A program made the translations under genes and the position numbers. DNA of 64,000 nucleotides from Corythucha ciliata (taxonomy: Eukaryota; Arthropoda; Insecta; Hemiptera; Tingidae): contig CM075939.1 in assembly GCA_038030265.1 (NCBI GenBank), positions 10,273,253-10,337,252 of the forward strand, read 5' to 3'. Positions 34,125 to 56,401 of this stretch are shown one piece after another (positions within the stretch are counted from its first letter, which is position 1; each line of letters begins with the position of its first letter). The notes beneath the pieces were generated by a model that made no database searches, was not told the origin of the DNA, and was given only the letters and a program-made list of their open reading frames with translations.

Positions 34125-34200
34125 ACAGGGTGGAACAGGGTAAGTGTGACAAAAAAAAGTGGGTTAAAGTAGGCCTCATTTGTGATCGAAAACACCCTTT
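34125..34200. repeat. Solo CAGGGTG-type transposon end
   Basis: TACAGGGTGGAACAGGGTAA followed by GTGTGAC and TGGGTTAAAGTAGGCCTCAT resembles the left ends of the elements at 52163 and 54991. No matching right end was found. Confidence 0.45.
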
Positions 34201-34599
34201 GTACCATGGTCCGAAAATCAAAACCCTACGAGATATGATTTTTCTAACGTTTATTATGACTCACGTCACTTTTCTTAACTAAATGGGAATAACTCAGTTT
34301 CCAGCTGACATTTTGCAACTTTTGATGACAGATTCTGAAACAGCACATTTTTTTCTGTCAGGATTAGCCATTTCCGATAAAATTCAACCATTTTCTGGGG
34401 GCTCGTGAGCTGCTCAAAGTTTTGCAAATCGAGCATTTCTAATTTTTCAAAAAAGTCAACCCCCGCTTTTCTACTCGAAATTTGACCGCACCGACATCCC
34501 ATGGGTCGGAAAAACTTCCCCAATGTGTCGTTTTTAAAATTACTCATGAACGTATTTTTAGTTTATCAGTGATTTGTCGGCAGAAATGGCCATTTCTAA

Positions 34600-34729
34600 T
34601 AGCGATTTCCATTCAACACACTACTCAAGTGTAGTGCAGCGTCCTCTCAATAACATATGTTTCAATTCAGAGAGGACGGGTGGAAAAACTCACACCACAC
34701 GAGTGTATTACATTGAATGGAAAACGCCA
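34600..34729. mobile_element. MITE, TAGCGTTTTCCATTC family, copy 1
   Basis: Inverted ends TAGCGATTTCCATTCAA / TTGAATGGAAAACGCCA with TAA on the left and TTA on the right. A better-preserved copy is at 58034-58172. Confidence 0.7.
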
Positions 34730-34888
34730 TTAGAAAAAAGAATGGTTTTTCTCTTCAAAATCACTTGTTTCGACCTTCTACATTTGAACGAGCTTTGTGA
34801 TTTTTAGCATGATTGACGTGATTAAAGCATCATCCAAAGTTTTCCCTTGAACGGGACGCACTGTGTACGCCTGTCAAAGTCCAAAAAA

Positions 34889-35098
34889 ATGTCGCTCCCG
34901 CAGCTAGCTGTCGGATAGAGTGCATTTCTCTACTGCGAATTTCGAAGTTTTCAGTTAATTTGCAATTATTTAGCCGGAAATTGGTATCAACAAGTAGAGC
35001 CATAAAGTGCACTAATTTCGTCGAATAACAGCTAAACACTCCGAAATTCGTAGTAGTGAAATGCACCCTTGCCGACAGCCAGCTGCCGGAGCGACAGT
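34889..35098. mobile_element. Short foldback relative of the 27464-29698 element
   Basis: Ends TGTCGCTCCCGCAGCTAGCT...GTGCATTTC and GAAATGCAC...GCCAGCTGCCGGAGCGACA are inverted copies, and they match the ends of the 2.2-kb element. The body is non-coding. Confidence 0.7.
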
Positions 35099-35897
35099 TT
35101 TTGATATTTTGGAAGGAGTGCCGATCATGTAGAAAACTTTGGATAAGGGCAGGATGAATGCCCAGAGATTGCGGTTCTCTAATTGCTATTATTTTCGTCC
35201 TTATGTAGCACTGAGACTTCTTCAGTCATAGCTGACAGATCGGGACACATATTCGAACGAAGTCCGATTGATGTGGTTTATTGTATCCAAATAAATTCAT
35301 TATTGTTTATGGAAGTTTGTTCTTACAGAACACCAACACACGAAACGATCTCAACAATTCAACATGTAGAAAACGACAGTTGATAACAATTGATAACAAC
35401 ACCACAATCGACTGTCGCTATCAACTGTCGTTTTGACTGTTGCTAACTGTACAGAACAGGCCCCCTAACTCATGACGTATAACGACATTTCAAGTAGTGT
35501 TGTTTTCTTACAGAAGATCTCAAGGTGACGTCACTATCACTATTGAAGTGTTGTTTTCAACTGTTGTTAACTTTACAGAACAGGCCCCCAGAATACTTAC
35601 AATTGAACAGAGGCGCTTGAAGATGCAGTCGCCCAAGTCCTCGGAAAAACACGAAAATTTTGGAAATTTCATCAAAATACGAGACGAAATACATGAACCC
35701 GATCATAAGAATTGCAGTTGAGGAGAAGAAAGCGAATTTGTAGGTCTGTTCCAGCGAGGTGCAAACAACAAATTTCGTGCGAACAGACCTCATATTTCAT
35801 ATTGTGAAGGTTGAACTCGTACTCGAACAATTCCTAATTTAAAAATTTAAGTCGGGCTTAAAAGCTTTTTGATTTCCGAGTTGGGTTTTCTATTCTA

Positions 35898-37062
35898 CAG
35901 GGTGTCCAATAACGAGATGCTCAGAGAAAAACCTGAGTTTAAGGCCATCATTTGGGACCAAAATGCCTATGTGACATTTTTAAAAATTCCTTTTAGTTTT
36001 CTCAGAATCGTCCATTTTACGTTATTTTGGCTTGTTACTTCTTTTTTTAGAAATGTGCTTGTTGCAAGCCTCGTAATTCTTGCAAACCCAAAACTAAGGA
36101 GCTCGTTGGAAAGAGCACAAAATTTTCTTACAGAATAGTTCACTTAAATCATGATTAAACTACATTTATTTGGCATGACAGAAGCTCAAACGCAAACAAA
36201 CTCCATTTTTAAAAAACTTGGAAAATTCCGGACGTGATTTTCTAAACTTTCTTAAATTGTCGACTATTATTTTTACCGCTGGAAAAACTTCCTAATTTAG
36301 TGAGCTTTCGAATGATCTATTCACTTTTTGATATTCGTCCATTTTGGTAGGAGAAATTAGGCAAAATGTCTGAAAAACCTCAGGTGACACGAGCAAAATG
36401 GGTTTCATGAGACATATTTTTTTCGCATGTTTTTTCACTGAAATTGGTTTTCAACAGGAACAACGATCTGAAAACGACTAAGGGTATGTTTAAGTAGAAC
36501 CGGTGACCAGAGAGGAGAGCGCCTCTAGGCCACAAGCCCGGATAATATCGGCGAGCAACAAGCTGAGAAGAAACCCCGCGGAGCTCCAACGGGCTACGAA
36601 TGCAGTTGGAATTGTGTCTTCCGGACCATGGAGGACACTTCGAGCAGCTGCAGAGAGAAAGAGGGTTTCTTTCTTTTATCATTTTTAATATTATTATTAC
36701 CGTTGTCATATTTTGTGGTTAGTAGTCTCCAGATTTACTTTTTCTTTATTAATACACGAATTGATTTCTTTCTTTCTTTTAATTTGTTCTTCTTACATCT
36801 CTAAATTGCTAGTAGAAGCGCTTAAACTACGAGGGTTAGTGGATAAAGCATGCTTAAAGCTGTAGCCGTACGAGCCTACAAGAATTACGAGGCTTGCAAC
36901 ATGCACATTTCGAAAAAAAGAAGCAACAAGCCAAAATAACGTATAATGGACGATTCTGAGAAAACTAAAAGGAATTTTTAAAAATGTCACATAGGCATTT
37001 TGGTCCCAAATGACGGCCCCAAACTCAGGTTTTTCTCTGAGCATCTCGTTATTGGACACCCT
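35898..37062. mobile_element. Tc1/mariner-like non-autonomous foldback (TA duplication)
   Basis: CAGGGTGTCCAATAACGAGA starts at 35898 and its exact complement ends at 37062; both outer flanks are TA. The inverted arms run about 190 bp (35898-36090 and 36870-37062). TA duplication is the mark of Tc1/mariner-type transposons. No transposase frame. Confidence 0.75.
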
Positions 37063-37268
37063 GTATATTCTAGATAATTCAATTCAGATAAGACAAAGAT
37101 AAAAATAATTATCATAATATCGAACGTTGTGCGGGCAGCTGCCACTTTTAACGCTAACCATAGAGATATGAATATGACGCTAACAAATCAGTTGGAGAAA
37201 AACCAAGTCCTCGAGCATGCGCCCAATCGCTGCGGACTTACACTCTCGAGACTCTCCTCATGTTGAAT

Positions 37269-37560
37269 TATATCATTGCATTCGCCGCCAGTTTCAAGGC
37301 TGAATAATGAATAACCGCGACATTCAAGTTTGCAATTGTTTTTTCTGGGGGGAGGCTCGGATAGTTCATACATCTCGGCCCGTTGTAGTGGATTGGGAAG
37401 GGGTAGCTCGAGCCTCCGATATCATTGCCTCCCCCAGTGCCCTCAGAGTCCTGACCACCCCTTTCCCCATAACTCCTACTTCCTTGCCCCCTGCACAGAT
37501 GAGTGTATGGCGTAATTATTACAATCAAATTGTTTATTTATAATTATTACTACAGTATCG
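37269..37560. other. Flank between the MULE and the YAP 3' UTR
   Basis: No coding signal on either strand that I can support. Confidence 0.4.
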
Positions 37561-39042
37561 TTCTTCTTCTTTTTTGTTGTTTTTTTTTTTAAAATGGTCT
37601 TTAGCAAACAAAGAACAAGATTTTGACACCGTCATTACTGTTAACAATGTTTTTGGGCTTATAAAGTCTTAACGATCAAAAAAAAGTTACACATAAAACA
37701 AATTCGTTTACACCTAGGGATAAACTTTGTAGAAAATTAAGTAACTCAAAAAAAACCGAATACCACAATACGTGTACATATGTGTAACAATAATGAACGT
37801 ACAGGCACACAAACTGGAAGACCTAAATTTAATAAAAACTTAATATTGCAACGACCAAAAAAAAAACTCTTAAATGCGGCAAAAAAATATACACAATAGC
37901 ATTATTTACTCGCTGAAAGACACACGTTACAAAAATATCGAGAGAGAAAAAAAGTCTATGAAAAGGCACAGTTTCTTTCAAGTCGTGTACTATACTCACG
38001 CTTGTATATATATGTATAGGCACTTTTTAGAGCCTTTCGAAAGAGGCAAAGGCAAATTTTAACCAGTCGTTTTTGTGTTTTTTGGGGTTTTTAACTCTGA
38101 AAATGTATAAGAATACAATAAAAGTATTTACAATGATTTGTTTGAGGACACACAAATTAGGGCAGTAACACTTTTGTATGAAAGAAAAATAAAATTTTGG
38201 ATGGATTGAGACGGCAAGCACTTATCAAAATATTTATTGTTTTTATCACAGTCGATGAATAAACCAGTTTAATTATTAATTTTTGAATTAAGGCACACAT
38301 TTTTCTTTTTTTGTGGCACATTTTGCAGGAAGTGTTAAAGCCCAAATAAACGATACAACAGAAAGAACAAGGGGATATACGAATGATAATAAACAACAAA
38401 CATAAAACTATGTACAAATGAAATAATCCCCCCTCCCCTACTATGTTTTTTTTTTGGATTTCATTTATTTATTTAAATGGCACTTTATTTTTCATACTTA
38501 TTACACGTAACCCCTTCTTAAATTTTCGGAAAATGAGCGATATTCGCTTCACTCGCCATCCCTCGAATTGATGAAAAAAAAAGCGTCGAGGATTATTAAA
38601 TGGCTCAGAGCGAAATTATTTGGGTAGGGGCGAACGCCTCCACCCACCCGCCCTTTTTGAATTAAAAAAAAAAAAAAACAAGTGACGTTGAACCGTTCGA
38701 ATCATATTCTCTATGGAAAAAGAGAAATGGCAAAGGTCGTCTGTTGTTTGAATAACATAAAAAAAAATTAAAATACAAGAAAATTGCACTTTTTTTGTAG
38801 CTAAATAGAACGGACGGAGGTGTCGTTTTACCACCATGAATTTGTTTCTTACATATTATTCTTAAGTACGAGAATTAAAATGTATTTTACACAGTAAAAT
38901 TGAAATAACGCGAGAAAAAAAGTAACAGTTCTATAATGAATTCTGTCTAAAAAGTTATTTTGTGTAAGAAGCCTCTTTTATAGTAAGTAATGTACCGTTG
39001 AAAATTTTGTTTCTGGAGAAATCTACTTTGATTTCATGTCCC
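37560..39042 (-). other. Probable long 3' UTR of the YAP/Yorkie gene
   Basis: This AT-rich stretch directly follows the YAP stop codon in the sense of the gene, lacks minisatellite and foldback elements in contrast to everything around it, and contains several AATAAA signals on the minus strand (TTTATT on the plus strand at about 38464, 38234 and 37533). The 3' end cannot be fixed without transcripts. Confidence 0.45.
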
Positions 39043-48670
<9,628 letters not shown>

Positions 48671-51600
48671 CTGAAAAAAAAAATCACAGGGATTACCCAA
48701 AAAAATTAGTAACAAGTAAAAAAATGGCATGAAAGTATAGAAAATAAAAAAAAAATTCGTTGAAAAGGCGAAGCAAAAAAAAAAATCATTAAAGTATGCC
48801 GTTCAATGAAAGGGAAGTTATTTCTTGAGCTTTCATAACGCATCCTTTCTTTCCCAGCTCCTTCACGGTCTTCATAAGACCGAAGGGAGTGTTCTCTTGT
48901 GAAACTAATTTCCTGTGACCTTACAGTTACGTATAATGTACGGTTTGTCGGTCGAACGTAGGTGTACATAAATTCTGCCTATAAACGCTGGAAAAAGAGG
49001 CCTCCAATTTCCGTGTTTTTGGACCAATTCAGATTAGCAACGACAAATTATAAATCAGCGTCCCGCCCTCTCACACGTCTTTTTCTTTCACTAACTTACA
49101 GGTCAAACATTAAAAACAGCGAAGTTTTTATTAAAAAAAAAAAAAAAGATGCCACTTCGCCCCCCCCCCACCGTCACAACAAAACCCCGCAAGACCATCA
49201 TCATCATCACCATCATGAAGAAGAGAGGACGCTTGAGTTCGCCGACCTTCTCTGTGTCAGCCGCACCTTGCGCCCCTCTCGTTTTTTTTCTCTCTTCCTC
49301 TTTTCTTCAACTTCTTCATCACCATCATCTTTTCCACTTTTTCCCTTCCTTTTGAGATTTTGCCCCCCTCCCTATCACCACTACCATTTTAACAATATTT
49401 CTTGCCCACCACCGATTTTATACCACTACCGCAACACCAGCGATCATTTTCGAGCATTTTCTAACATACACGGGGCGAAATCAAATGGTTTACTCACTGC
49501 ATTCACAATATAGCGCGGTGCCTCCCACCACCACCATTGGAACTAAAAACGTATATGGGGGGGGGGGGTTACAAATGCGCGATTTTCAACAAGTGACGAT
49601 TTCGTAGCCAACTACCACTGACTGTAGCACTGTGACTATGGGTACCGAAGTTGTTTTTTTTTTTTGTCCCAATAAGCGTTGATTCACAGCCTATCGAGAA
49701 AATTCGGCCAAGAAAGATTGCTTGAAGAGGATCGAAATTTCTGGCTTAAAGCGACGTTGCGTCGTCTATAGTTGCGGCAGGATTCTTGGAGGGCTTGTGG
49801 ATTCGTGCACCACAGGGCCGGCGAGATTGGAATTGTTCGATACAAAAACTGTCAAAACCCTGCGAGGGGGGATAGGAAGGTGCCACTAGGAAGGTAGCAC
49901 TGCCAGGTGGTGATTTTTCATTATTTTAGCAGGACATTCGTCCCATATACCATGCTCGTGTGGGCTACTCATCAAAGCAACCCCCCCCCCATCCCCCACA
50001 GTTGGGTCCGACGATTTCGCAACGTACTGCAACAGGATTTTGAGATCAGCTTTCATTTCTCAGAGCTTGATGAATAATGTTCTCTCTCTCTCTCTCGCAT
50101 CGCCCTACAACGAATTAACACAACGTTGAACTTGATTCCCCCTCTCCCCCAAGTTACGTGCAATTTATGAAAATGATAGGAAACGACAGTCTCCCCCCTC
50201 CACCCAACGTGATATATTTACGCGATTGTTCAATAGAAAGACCTCTTGTGCAACCGTTTTGGCCTTTCATGGACATATACGAGATTACTATCATGGTTCA
50301 ACGGTAGACCCATAACCATAAGGCTGCTGCCTGGGATATCTCCTTCCACTTTTTTTTATTATTAATTTTATGTCACGTTCAAACGAGCTGCCTTTAATTA
50401 CGATTAGAAGAGTGTCAAAGTCATTATGACTTTTTGGGGGGCGATGATGAGTATGGGGGGGGGGGTAACTTAACAATTTTTTCAGGTTGATCTTTTGAAA
50501 AAAGGATGAGATTCCTTTTCTTGAGTTTATTGAAGCTTCTGATCAACTAAGAAATCTTTATTGTTGGTCTTTGGAGACCCGTAGTGTTGGTTGTGGGGGG
50601 GGGGGACCGTAAATGACGGTAGGGTTTTGGAGAGGGATGAAGGAAGAAAAAGAGTTATTGTCACCTTTCCAACGGTATTTTGTTCTTTTTCCTCTCTTTT
50701 CAATGCCGCGGGGGCCTCACACTTTAAAACGTGCCTCGAAAGCGTGGTAGTGAGGCGGGGGGGATTATCTTCCCGAAAGACGACTGTGGGTCCTCGTTTT
50801 GGTTAATTTTAACGATGTTGATATTGGTTTCGCGAAAAAACTGCAGACGCCTGTGAATCCACTACCCCACCCCTTCCAATGAATGAAAATCGCGGAAAAA
50901 AAGGCAATAATTTTCTCTCTTAGGTATTTTTCTTCGTCGTCACTCTGTTAAAGCAGCTTGTAACTTTCAAGGTTCTCCAGCTGCTTAAAAGAGTATAATT
51001 GTCTTTTATTGACTGAATAAACTCGTGGAGACAAATATGAATGAAGTAGCTGCCCCCTCCCCCTCGACACCCAGAGCATTCAAAGCACACGCACACGAAA
51101 AATGAGTTTCGAGGAGTCAAATCCGACTCTTTTTTTTGTCCTCTCCCTTTTCAATAGTTCTATGTCCTTGAATTGTTTAATCATTCTTGGCTGTTTAACT
51201 AAAAGAAAGTTTAATACGATGGCGCACCGTACGGAAACCGATTTGAGGAAAACGCTGGACATTTAAAGTTTATTTTCTGATGAAGGTCACGATGACATTG
51301 ACAGAAGGGATAAGGAAACTTTCCGAAGTTGTTTAACTTTGAATCTTAATGTCTTCCTTAATGGAAAAAATAAGCAATGGGGACCTAGGAAAAATTCGGA
51401 AGGAGAGGGGGGATGAATTGTGGGACACAATATATGAGGCTGCAGGGCGCAGCCGTTCGTTATTTGTTAGACGTTTAGAGCAGCCTATCTGCTTCATCTT
51501 AACCCCTTCTCCCCCCATCCATAGTAGAATCCAGAGATCAGGCGGCTGGCGCGGATCCAGTGAGGAGGGCACATCGGTAATGCCCCTCCCCCCACCATGT
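48671..51600. other. Probable YAP intron, no gene supported
   Basis: No exon of YAP or any other gene was identified. Contains a (CT)n run (about 50084-50096), several G/C homopolymers and T-rich tracts. A 183-codon open frame at 48962-49513 is low-complexity and unconvincing. Confidence 0.5.
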
Positions 51601-51820
51601 GAACGATAAATCAGTTTGCCTCAAATCATAGAGCCGCGAAATTTGGGGATTGAAGGAGCTAAGTACGTGAAATTGCTTTGCCGAGTCATCCCAGCTAAAC
51701 TGGATATTTCAATAAACAAATTCTCCATAAAATTTATTTTTAATTGGGTGAAAAGAGAGAATTTTGTCTTTTAACCCGGCAAAACCTGCGACATTATTTT
51801 TTGGTGAGCCAGACCCACAA
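51600..51820. repeat. Degenerate minisatellite patch
   Basis: Units GAGCCGCGAAATTTGGGGAT, ACGTGAAATTGCTTTGCCGA and AACCTGCGACATTATTTTTTG, ending in a long palindrome at 51822. Confidence 0.6.
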
Positions 51821-51821
51821 T

Positions 51822-52110
51822 ATAAATCAAGAAAAGAGATGTCTCTCCACTTTTTATGTGACTCGCAGCTTATACCGGTTTCAATGCCTCACCGCGTCAT
51901 CATCAGTAAGCCTTCAAAAACTAAAACACATTCACAAGGTCGTTACGTACGTCGTAAGAAACGTACGTTTCTTGACGACGAGGTGTAACGACCTTGTGAA
52001 TGTGTTTTAGTTTTTGAAGGCTTACTGATGATGATGCGGTGAGGCATTGAACCCGGTATAAGCTGCAAGTCAAACAGAAAGTGGAGAGACATCTCTTTTC
52101 TCGATTTATT
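51822..52110. repeat. Near-perfect palindrome, ~124-bp arms
   Basis: Arms 51822-51945 and about 51985-52110 are inverted copies (AAGAGATGTCTCTCCACTTT... and CGTTACGTACGTCGTAAGAA near the centre) with a 40-bp spacer. It would fold into a long hairpin. No coding capacity. Confidence 0.8.
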
Positions 52111-52162
52111 GATCTGAAACTCCACAATATCACCCAAATTACAAACATATTGACCCACAACA

Positions 52163-53080
52163 CAGGGTGGATCCGTATAAGTGTGATACAAATTGTTGGG
52201 TAATACTACGTTAAAACTGGAGTAAAATGGTACCATTTTACCATCGATTTGACCCCTTCCCCCATCAGTGATTCATTAAATTGCCGCCATTCAGGGGGGG
52301 GGGGGTTAAATTGAATGCTGTTTGCCAACAATATCTTCCCCTTCCTAAAATATTCTGCCCTTCCCTTTCTAAAACAGTAGTTTGACAGAAAAATATAGGC
52401 AGTTGCCTATGTGCCAGGTGTGAACAGTATTCGTGAAGGATGCTCAGAGATCGGCAGAAATGGATGGGGGGGGGGTATAATTGAATGTCTCTGGCCTGCA
52501 ATATCTTCTCCCATGTAAGATATCCTGTTCTCACTTATTGCCGATCTCCTTGCACCTTTCACGAATACCGTGGACAATGGCCCAAGTACCGTAAAAATAT
52601 GGTTTTTGTGCATTCTCGTGACGTTTTCGTGAGAAAAGTCAGTGGCAACATGAAATGTGAACACGCCAAAAGGAAGCTTAGAAGACGGGAATGTTTTTGT
52701 GGTACATCGAAAATCTGTTGAAAAAGCTGTTTGGGTACAGTGACTTTTCGTAAAACGGACAAATTTTGGAGGCCACGTAAATTTATATAAAAAATGCCAG
52801 ATTTATGGGTGTTGACGATTATTTCAAAGTATAAAATGGCCTCTATCCTAAAAGAAATGTTCCGTAGTTTCTGAAAATGGCATCACGTTTTGGATTAGGT
52901 GCGATATAAGCCGAGAAATTGCGGATTTTTTGAAGCAAGCATTGGTTACTTTTTTAAACACAAAAAAAATCATAACTCCAGGACGGATCTACGTAGGACA
53001 CATCCGAAGGTACCATTTTACTCCACTTTTAACGTAGTTTTACCCAAAAATTTTTGTCACACTTATACGGATCCACCCTG
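52163..53080. mobile_element. CAGGGTGGATCC-type DNA element, non-autonomous
   Basis: Inverted ends CAGGGTGGATCCGTATAAGT (52163) and complement ending at 53080, extending inward through an ACGTTAAAA / TTTTAACGT pair. The 918-bp body has no transposase. Relatives: solo ends at 14245-14300 and 34125-34200. Confidence 0.75.
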
Positions 53081-53099
53081 TATGTGTTATTATTGAGCA

Positions 53100-53640
53100 C
53101 ACAGACATTGCCTTCTGAATAGGTGAACGGAGATAAATTTGCCTTTTGATGCAGTGAAATCCGGAAAATTGCTTTTTTGCGGGAGCCGTAGCCCCGCGAA
53201 ATTGTTTTTTAATGAGCCTAGCCCGCGTAATTTCGTGTTTTTTTTCAAGTTATCCAGCCGCCACGACATTGCGTTTGAACGAGCCAACTCCGTGAAATTT
53301 AATTTTTGAATGAGTCAAACGCGAAATTGTTATTTTGGGTGTACCAATCCCGCTAGAATTTTTTGAATTGCCCAATCCTTGCGAAATTATGTTTTTTAAA
53401 AAAGGGTCAGACTGTGAAATTACTCTTTAAAATGACCTAACACCGCTAATTCGTTTTAAATTATTGGTCAACAGTGTAAAACTAAAGTTTTGTAGCAATG
53501 AAAGCCACGAAATTGCTGTATCGAGGCGAACCTGTGCTGCGAAACTTGTTTTTAATGAGCCGATTCCGCGTAATTACACTTTTGGTGGTGCACCAGACGT
53601 GCAAAATCTGTTTTTCGAGTGGCCCAAACTTTTCTTGTTT
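53100..53640. repeat. Degenerate minisatellite, plus orientation
   Basis: About 13 units, for example CCCCGCGAAATTGTTTTTTA then ATGAGCC, AACTCCGTGAAATTTAATTT then GAATGAGTC. The clearest view of the consensus: CCGCGAAATTG, T-run, GAATGAGCCAA. Confidence 0.78.
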
Positions 53641-53642
53641 TT

Positions 53643-54405
53643 TTAGTGCATTTCATTCAAAAAATGCACTATGCGTCTCGCCCTGATGGTCGCACATATG
53701 GGTTGTGATACTTTTTTTTCACGTTTCAGAACCCCTAGAACACGAATCCGAGGTCGGTTCGATTTGCTATATATATATATTAATTTATATATGACCCCTC
53801 GCTTGTTAGCACGATCACGGTCGCAATTTTTGACTTAGGGCAACCAAATTTGGTCTAAAAATCAATAGCGTGAATATCTCGGACGAGTTCGTGATCCAGA
53901 TGAATCGGTCCACGGGAACAGCGTGAAAGAGGGTTTGAATTAGTTGAAAATTCGCTACCGCACGGCTGTTGCTGCGATTGCCCCCAAAATTGACTCGAGT
54001 AATGAGAAATGAACGCGCTTTCGTATGAGACCCTAGTGAACCAAATCCGTTAATATGGCAGGGGTGTTCTCGGCGGAGGGGAGCTATTAAATTAACGCTA
54101 TGCCTTACTGGACCACCCAATTACCAAAAAAATTCATTGACATTGTATTTTGAGCCGTCTCTTTTATTTGATTTGCCTACAGCCTAATAAATCTTGAGTA
54201 AAAAATCCTGAGGTGGGCCAAAAAGGGAGGAACAAGAAAAATTTAAAAAAAAATGTTTCGGATTCGAACCCAGGCACTCCGCATTGCGCAATCGTGAAAT
54301 TGTGACATGCCATTTAACCTAATTTAACTGATCTGAAAATTAACGTAACCTGAAAAAAGTTTTGTTCCGACAGCAGCCTGTCGGGAAAAGTGCATTTCAT
54401 TCATG
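53643..54405. repeat. Fragment of the TGCATTTCATT foldback family
   Basis: AGTGCATTTCATTC occurs at 53645 and again near 54390, where it is preceded by GTTCCGACAGCAGCCTGTCG, like the ends of the 27464-29698 element. Termini are incomplete. A tRNA-like B box (minus strand) lies at about 54258-54290. Confidence 0.45.
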
Positions 54406-54599
54406 CGACAATCGAGTCAAACCTCATAAGTTTGAACGATATCAATCAATTATGAATGAAATTTAGGCCGGGATAAAGATTTTAATTGCAAATAACTCCT
54501 CTAAGAAGAGTCCACCTTCCCATATCGTATAGGCAACCAAACCGACTCTGTTTCATTTTCATCATTTTGTTCCCCCTCAGTTGGTGCCAAAAAAGGGGC

Positions 54600-54880
54600 C
54601 AAATTCTAATGGGCCAAATCAGCGAAATTGTGTTTTTTAAAAGAGCCAAAATCGTGAAATTGCTCCTCAAAATAAGCGTGGAACCGCGCGATGTATGTTT
54701 GAATGGGCCAACAGCGCGAACGACATAACGACATTTTTTTTTTTTTTTTTTTTTGTAGCTGCGAGCTGGAATTGCTCTTTTTGGAGACCGCGAAATTTGT
54801 TTTAAATGGGGCCCATGCGTGCGGGGTTGGCTCGTTTTAAAGAACCAATTTCACAGATCTGGATCTTTTGAAACACACAA
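54600..54880. repeat. Degenerate minisatellite patch
   Basis: Units AATCAGCGAAATTGTGTTTT, AAATCGTGAAATTGCTCCTC and ACCGCGAAATTTG, interrupted by a T21 tract at about 54735-54755. Confidence 0.65.
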
Positions 54881-55209
54881 TGGCGCTGAGAGTTGGCCCA
54901 TTGGATACCAATTTCGCGGGAACTGCGAAAGTGGTTGAAATCCACAGATTCAAGCCATCTAATCATTCAAGCCAAGATGAACTTATTATACAGGGTGTTC
55001 ATAAATTACCTCGACAGAGAAAGTATGGTGATAGTACACCTCATTTGTGATCGAAATCACTATTTGAGGTTTTTTGGAATTCCTCTTGGTTTTCGAGATA
55101 TCGTCAATTTCGTTTTTTTTTTTTCGTGACCCTCCGTTTTTTTACGATAAGTGACTAGTACTACCTCATCAACAGGTGCTAGACTAAAAGTAAGTAGCTC
55201 ATTGAAAAG

Positions 55210-56398
55210 AGCATACAATTTCCTTCAATATTGGTCCTCAACTCAATAAAATCATATCAAGGCCCTAGCCGTTAGGGCATTAGATATCGGAAAGAAACAC
55301 GTTTTTCGCATTTCTGCCCAATTTTCGTCACCGATTTACATCATTTCGTCAGAGCAAAATATTTTTTTGCATTCATAAGGAAAACTTCCTCATAATGCCA
55401 TTGTTACCAGTTTTCACCACCTATCGAAGAGTTATGAGTATTAAACGATACCAAAACTGAAAAATAACCCGCAAAGAGGACCTATTGAATGAGGTGAATC
55501 CACATTATAATTACCTGTTTCCAACGGGTTAGACAAACTTAATGCAGGCAGTTACTAAATCTAACGCTAATTTACATTTTTCTGTAGAAAAAGGGTGGGG
55601 GTGAAGTTTAAAATATCGTTAGTGCCTTCAAGTTCACGCTTTAATAACTAGAAAAGTTACATTTTCGAACGTTCTTGAAAATAATTTGGGACGAGAGATG
55701 AGCTGGACAATCGTATTCGATAATCACGCGAGGAAAACTGGGGATAGGATATAACGCAGTTAGGTGGAGGGCCCGCTTTGCATTCATCGACATGCAGGGA
55801 GGACACTTTCAACAATCCTAATTTTATTTTATTATGTATCAGCAATAATTTAAAAAATTATGGATTTAATTTTTTATTCCTTAAATTTTTATAATTTTAT
55901 TCCTTTAATTTTTTGTTATTTAATTATTTTCAAGAACGTTCGAAAATGTAACTTTTCTAGTTATTAAAGCGTGAACTTGAAGGCACTAACGATATTTTAA
56001 ACTTCACCCCCACCCTTTTTCTACAGAAAAATGTAAATTAGCGTTAGATTTAGTAACTGCCTGCATTAAGTTTGTCTAACCCGTTGGAAACAGGTAATTA
56101 TGATGTGGATTCACCTCATTCAATAGGCCCTCTTTGCGGGTTATTTTTCAGCTTTGGTATCGTTTAGTGCTCATAACTCTTCGATATGTGGTGAAAACTG
56201 GTAACAATGGCATTATGAGGAAGTTTTCCTTATGAATGCAAAAAAATATTTTGCTCTGACGAAATGATGTAAATCGGTGACGAAAATTGGGCAGAAATGC
56301 GAAAAACGTGTTTCTTTCCGATATCTAATGCCCTAACGGCTAGGGCCTTGATATTATTTTATTGAGTTGAGGACCAATATTGAAGGAAATTGTATGCT
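55210..56398. repeat. Large foldback element, ~475-bp arms
   Basis: Left arm 55210-55685 and right arm 55924-56398 are inverted copies at high identity (start AGCATACAATTTCCTTCAAT; inner end CGAACGTTCTTGAAAATAA), with a 238-bp AT-rich spacer. A CAGGGTG-type end at 54991 precedes the left arm but has no partner on the right, so the outer element looks truncated. Confidence 0.85.
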
Positions 56399-56401
56399 AA
56401 A

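Larger units (their letters stand above)
31101..37258. mobile_element. Mutator-like (MULE) DNA transposon, complete ends, 10-bp target duplication
   Basis: The 6158-bp element starts AGGAGAGTCTCGAGAGTGTA at 31101 and ends with the exact complement at 37258; the inverted ends extend about 55 bp with mismatches (to GCATGCTC-AGGACTTG). It is flanked by perfect direct copies of CATGTTGAAT (31091-31100, 37259-37268). Mutator-type transposons make 9-11-bp duplications, so ends and duplication fit the transposase pseudogene inside. At least five smaller elements have jumped into it: 31170-31319, 33577-33715, 34600-34729, 34889-35098 and 35898-37062. Confidence 0.9.

Noticed and set aside
48962..49513. 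183-codon open frame on the plus strand
   Set aside because: Low-complexity His/Ser/Phe-rich, no domain, no splice or start context; lies in probable YAP intron.
49490..49545. Possible YAP WW1 exon (frame near GGGAGGCACCGCGC on the minus strand)
   Set aside because: The translation lacks the GWE and YF/N residues of a WW domain and gives stops in the needed phase.
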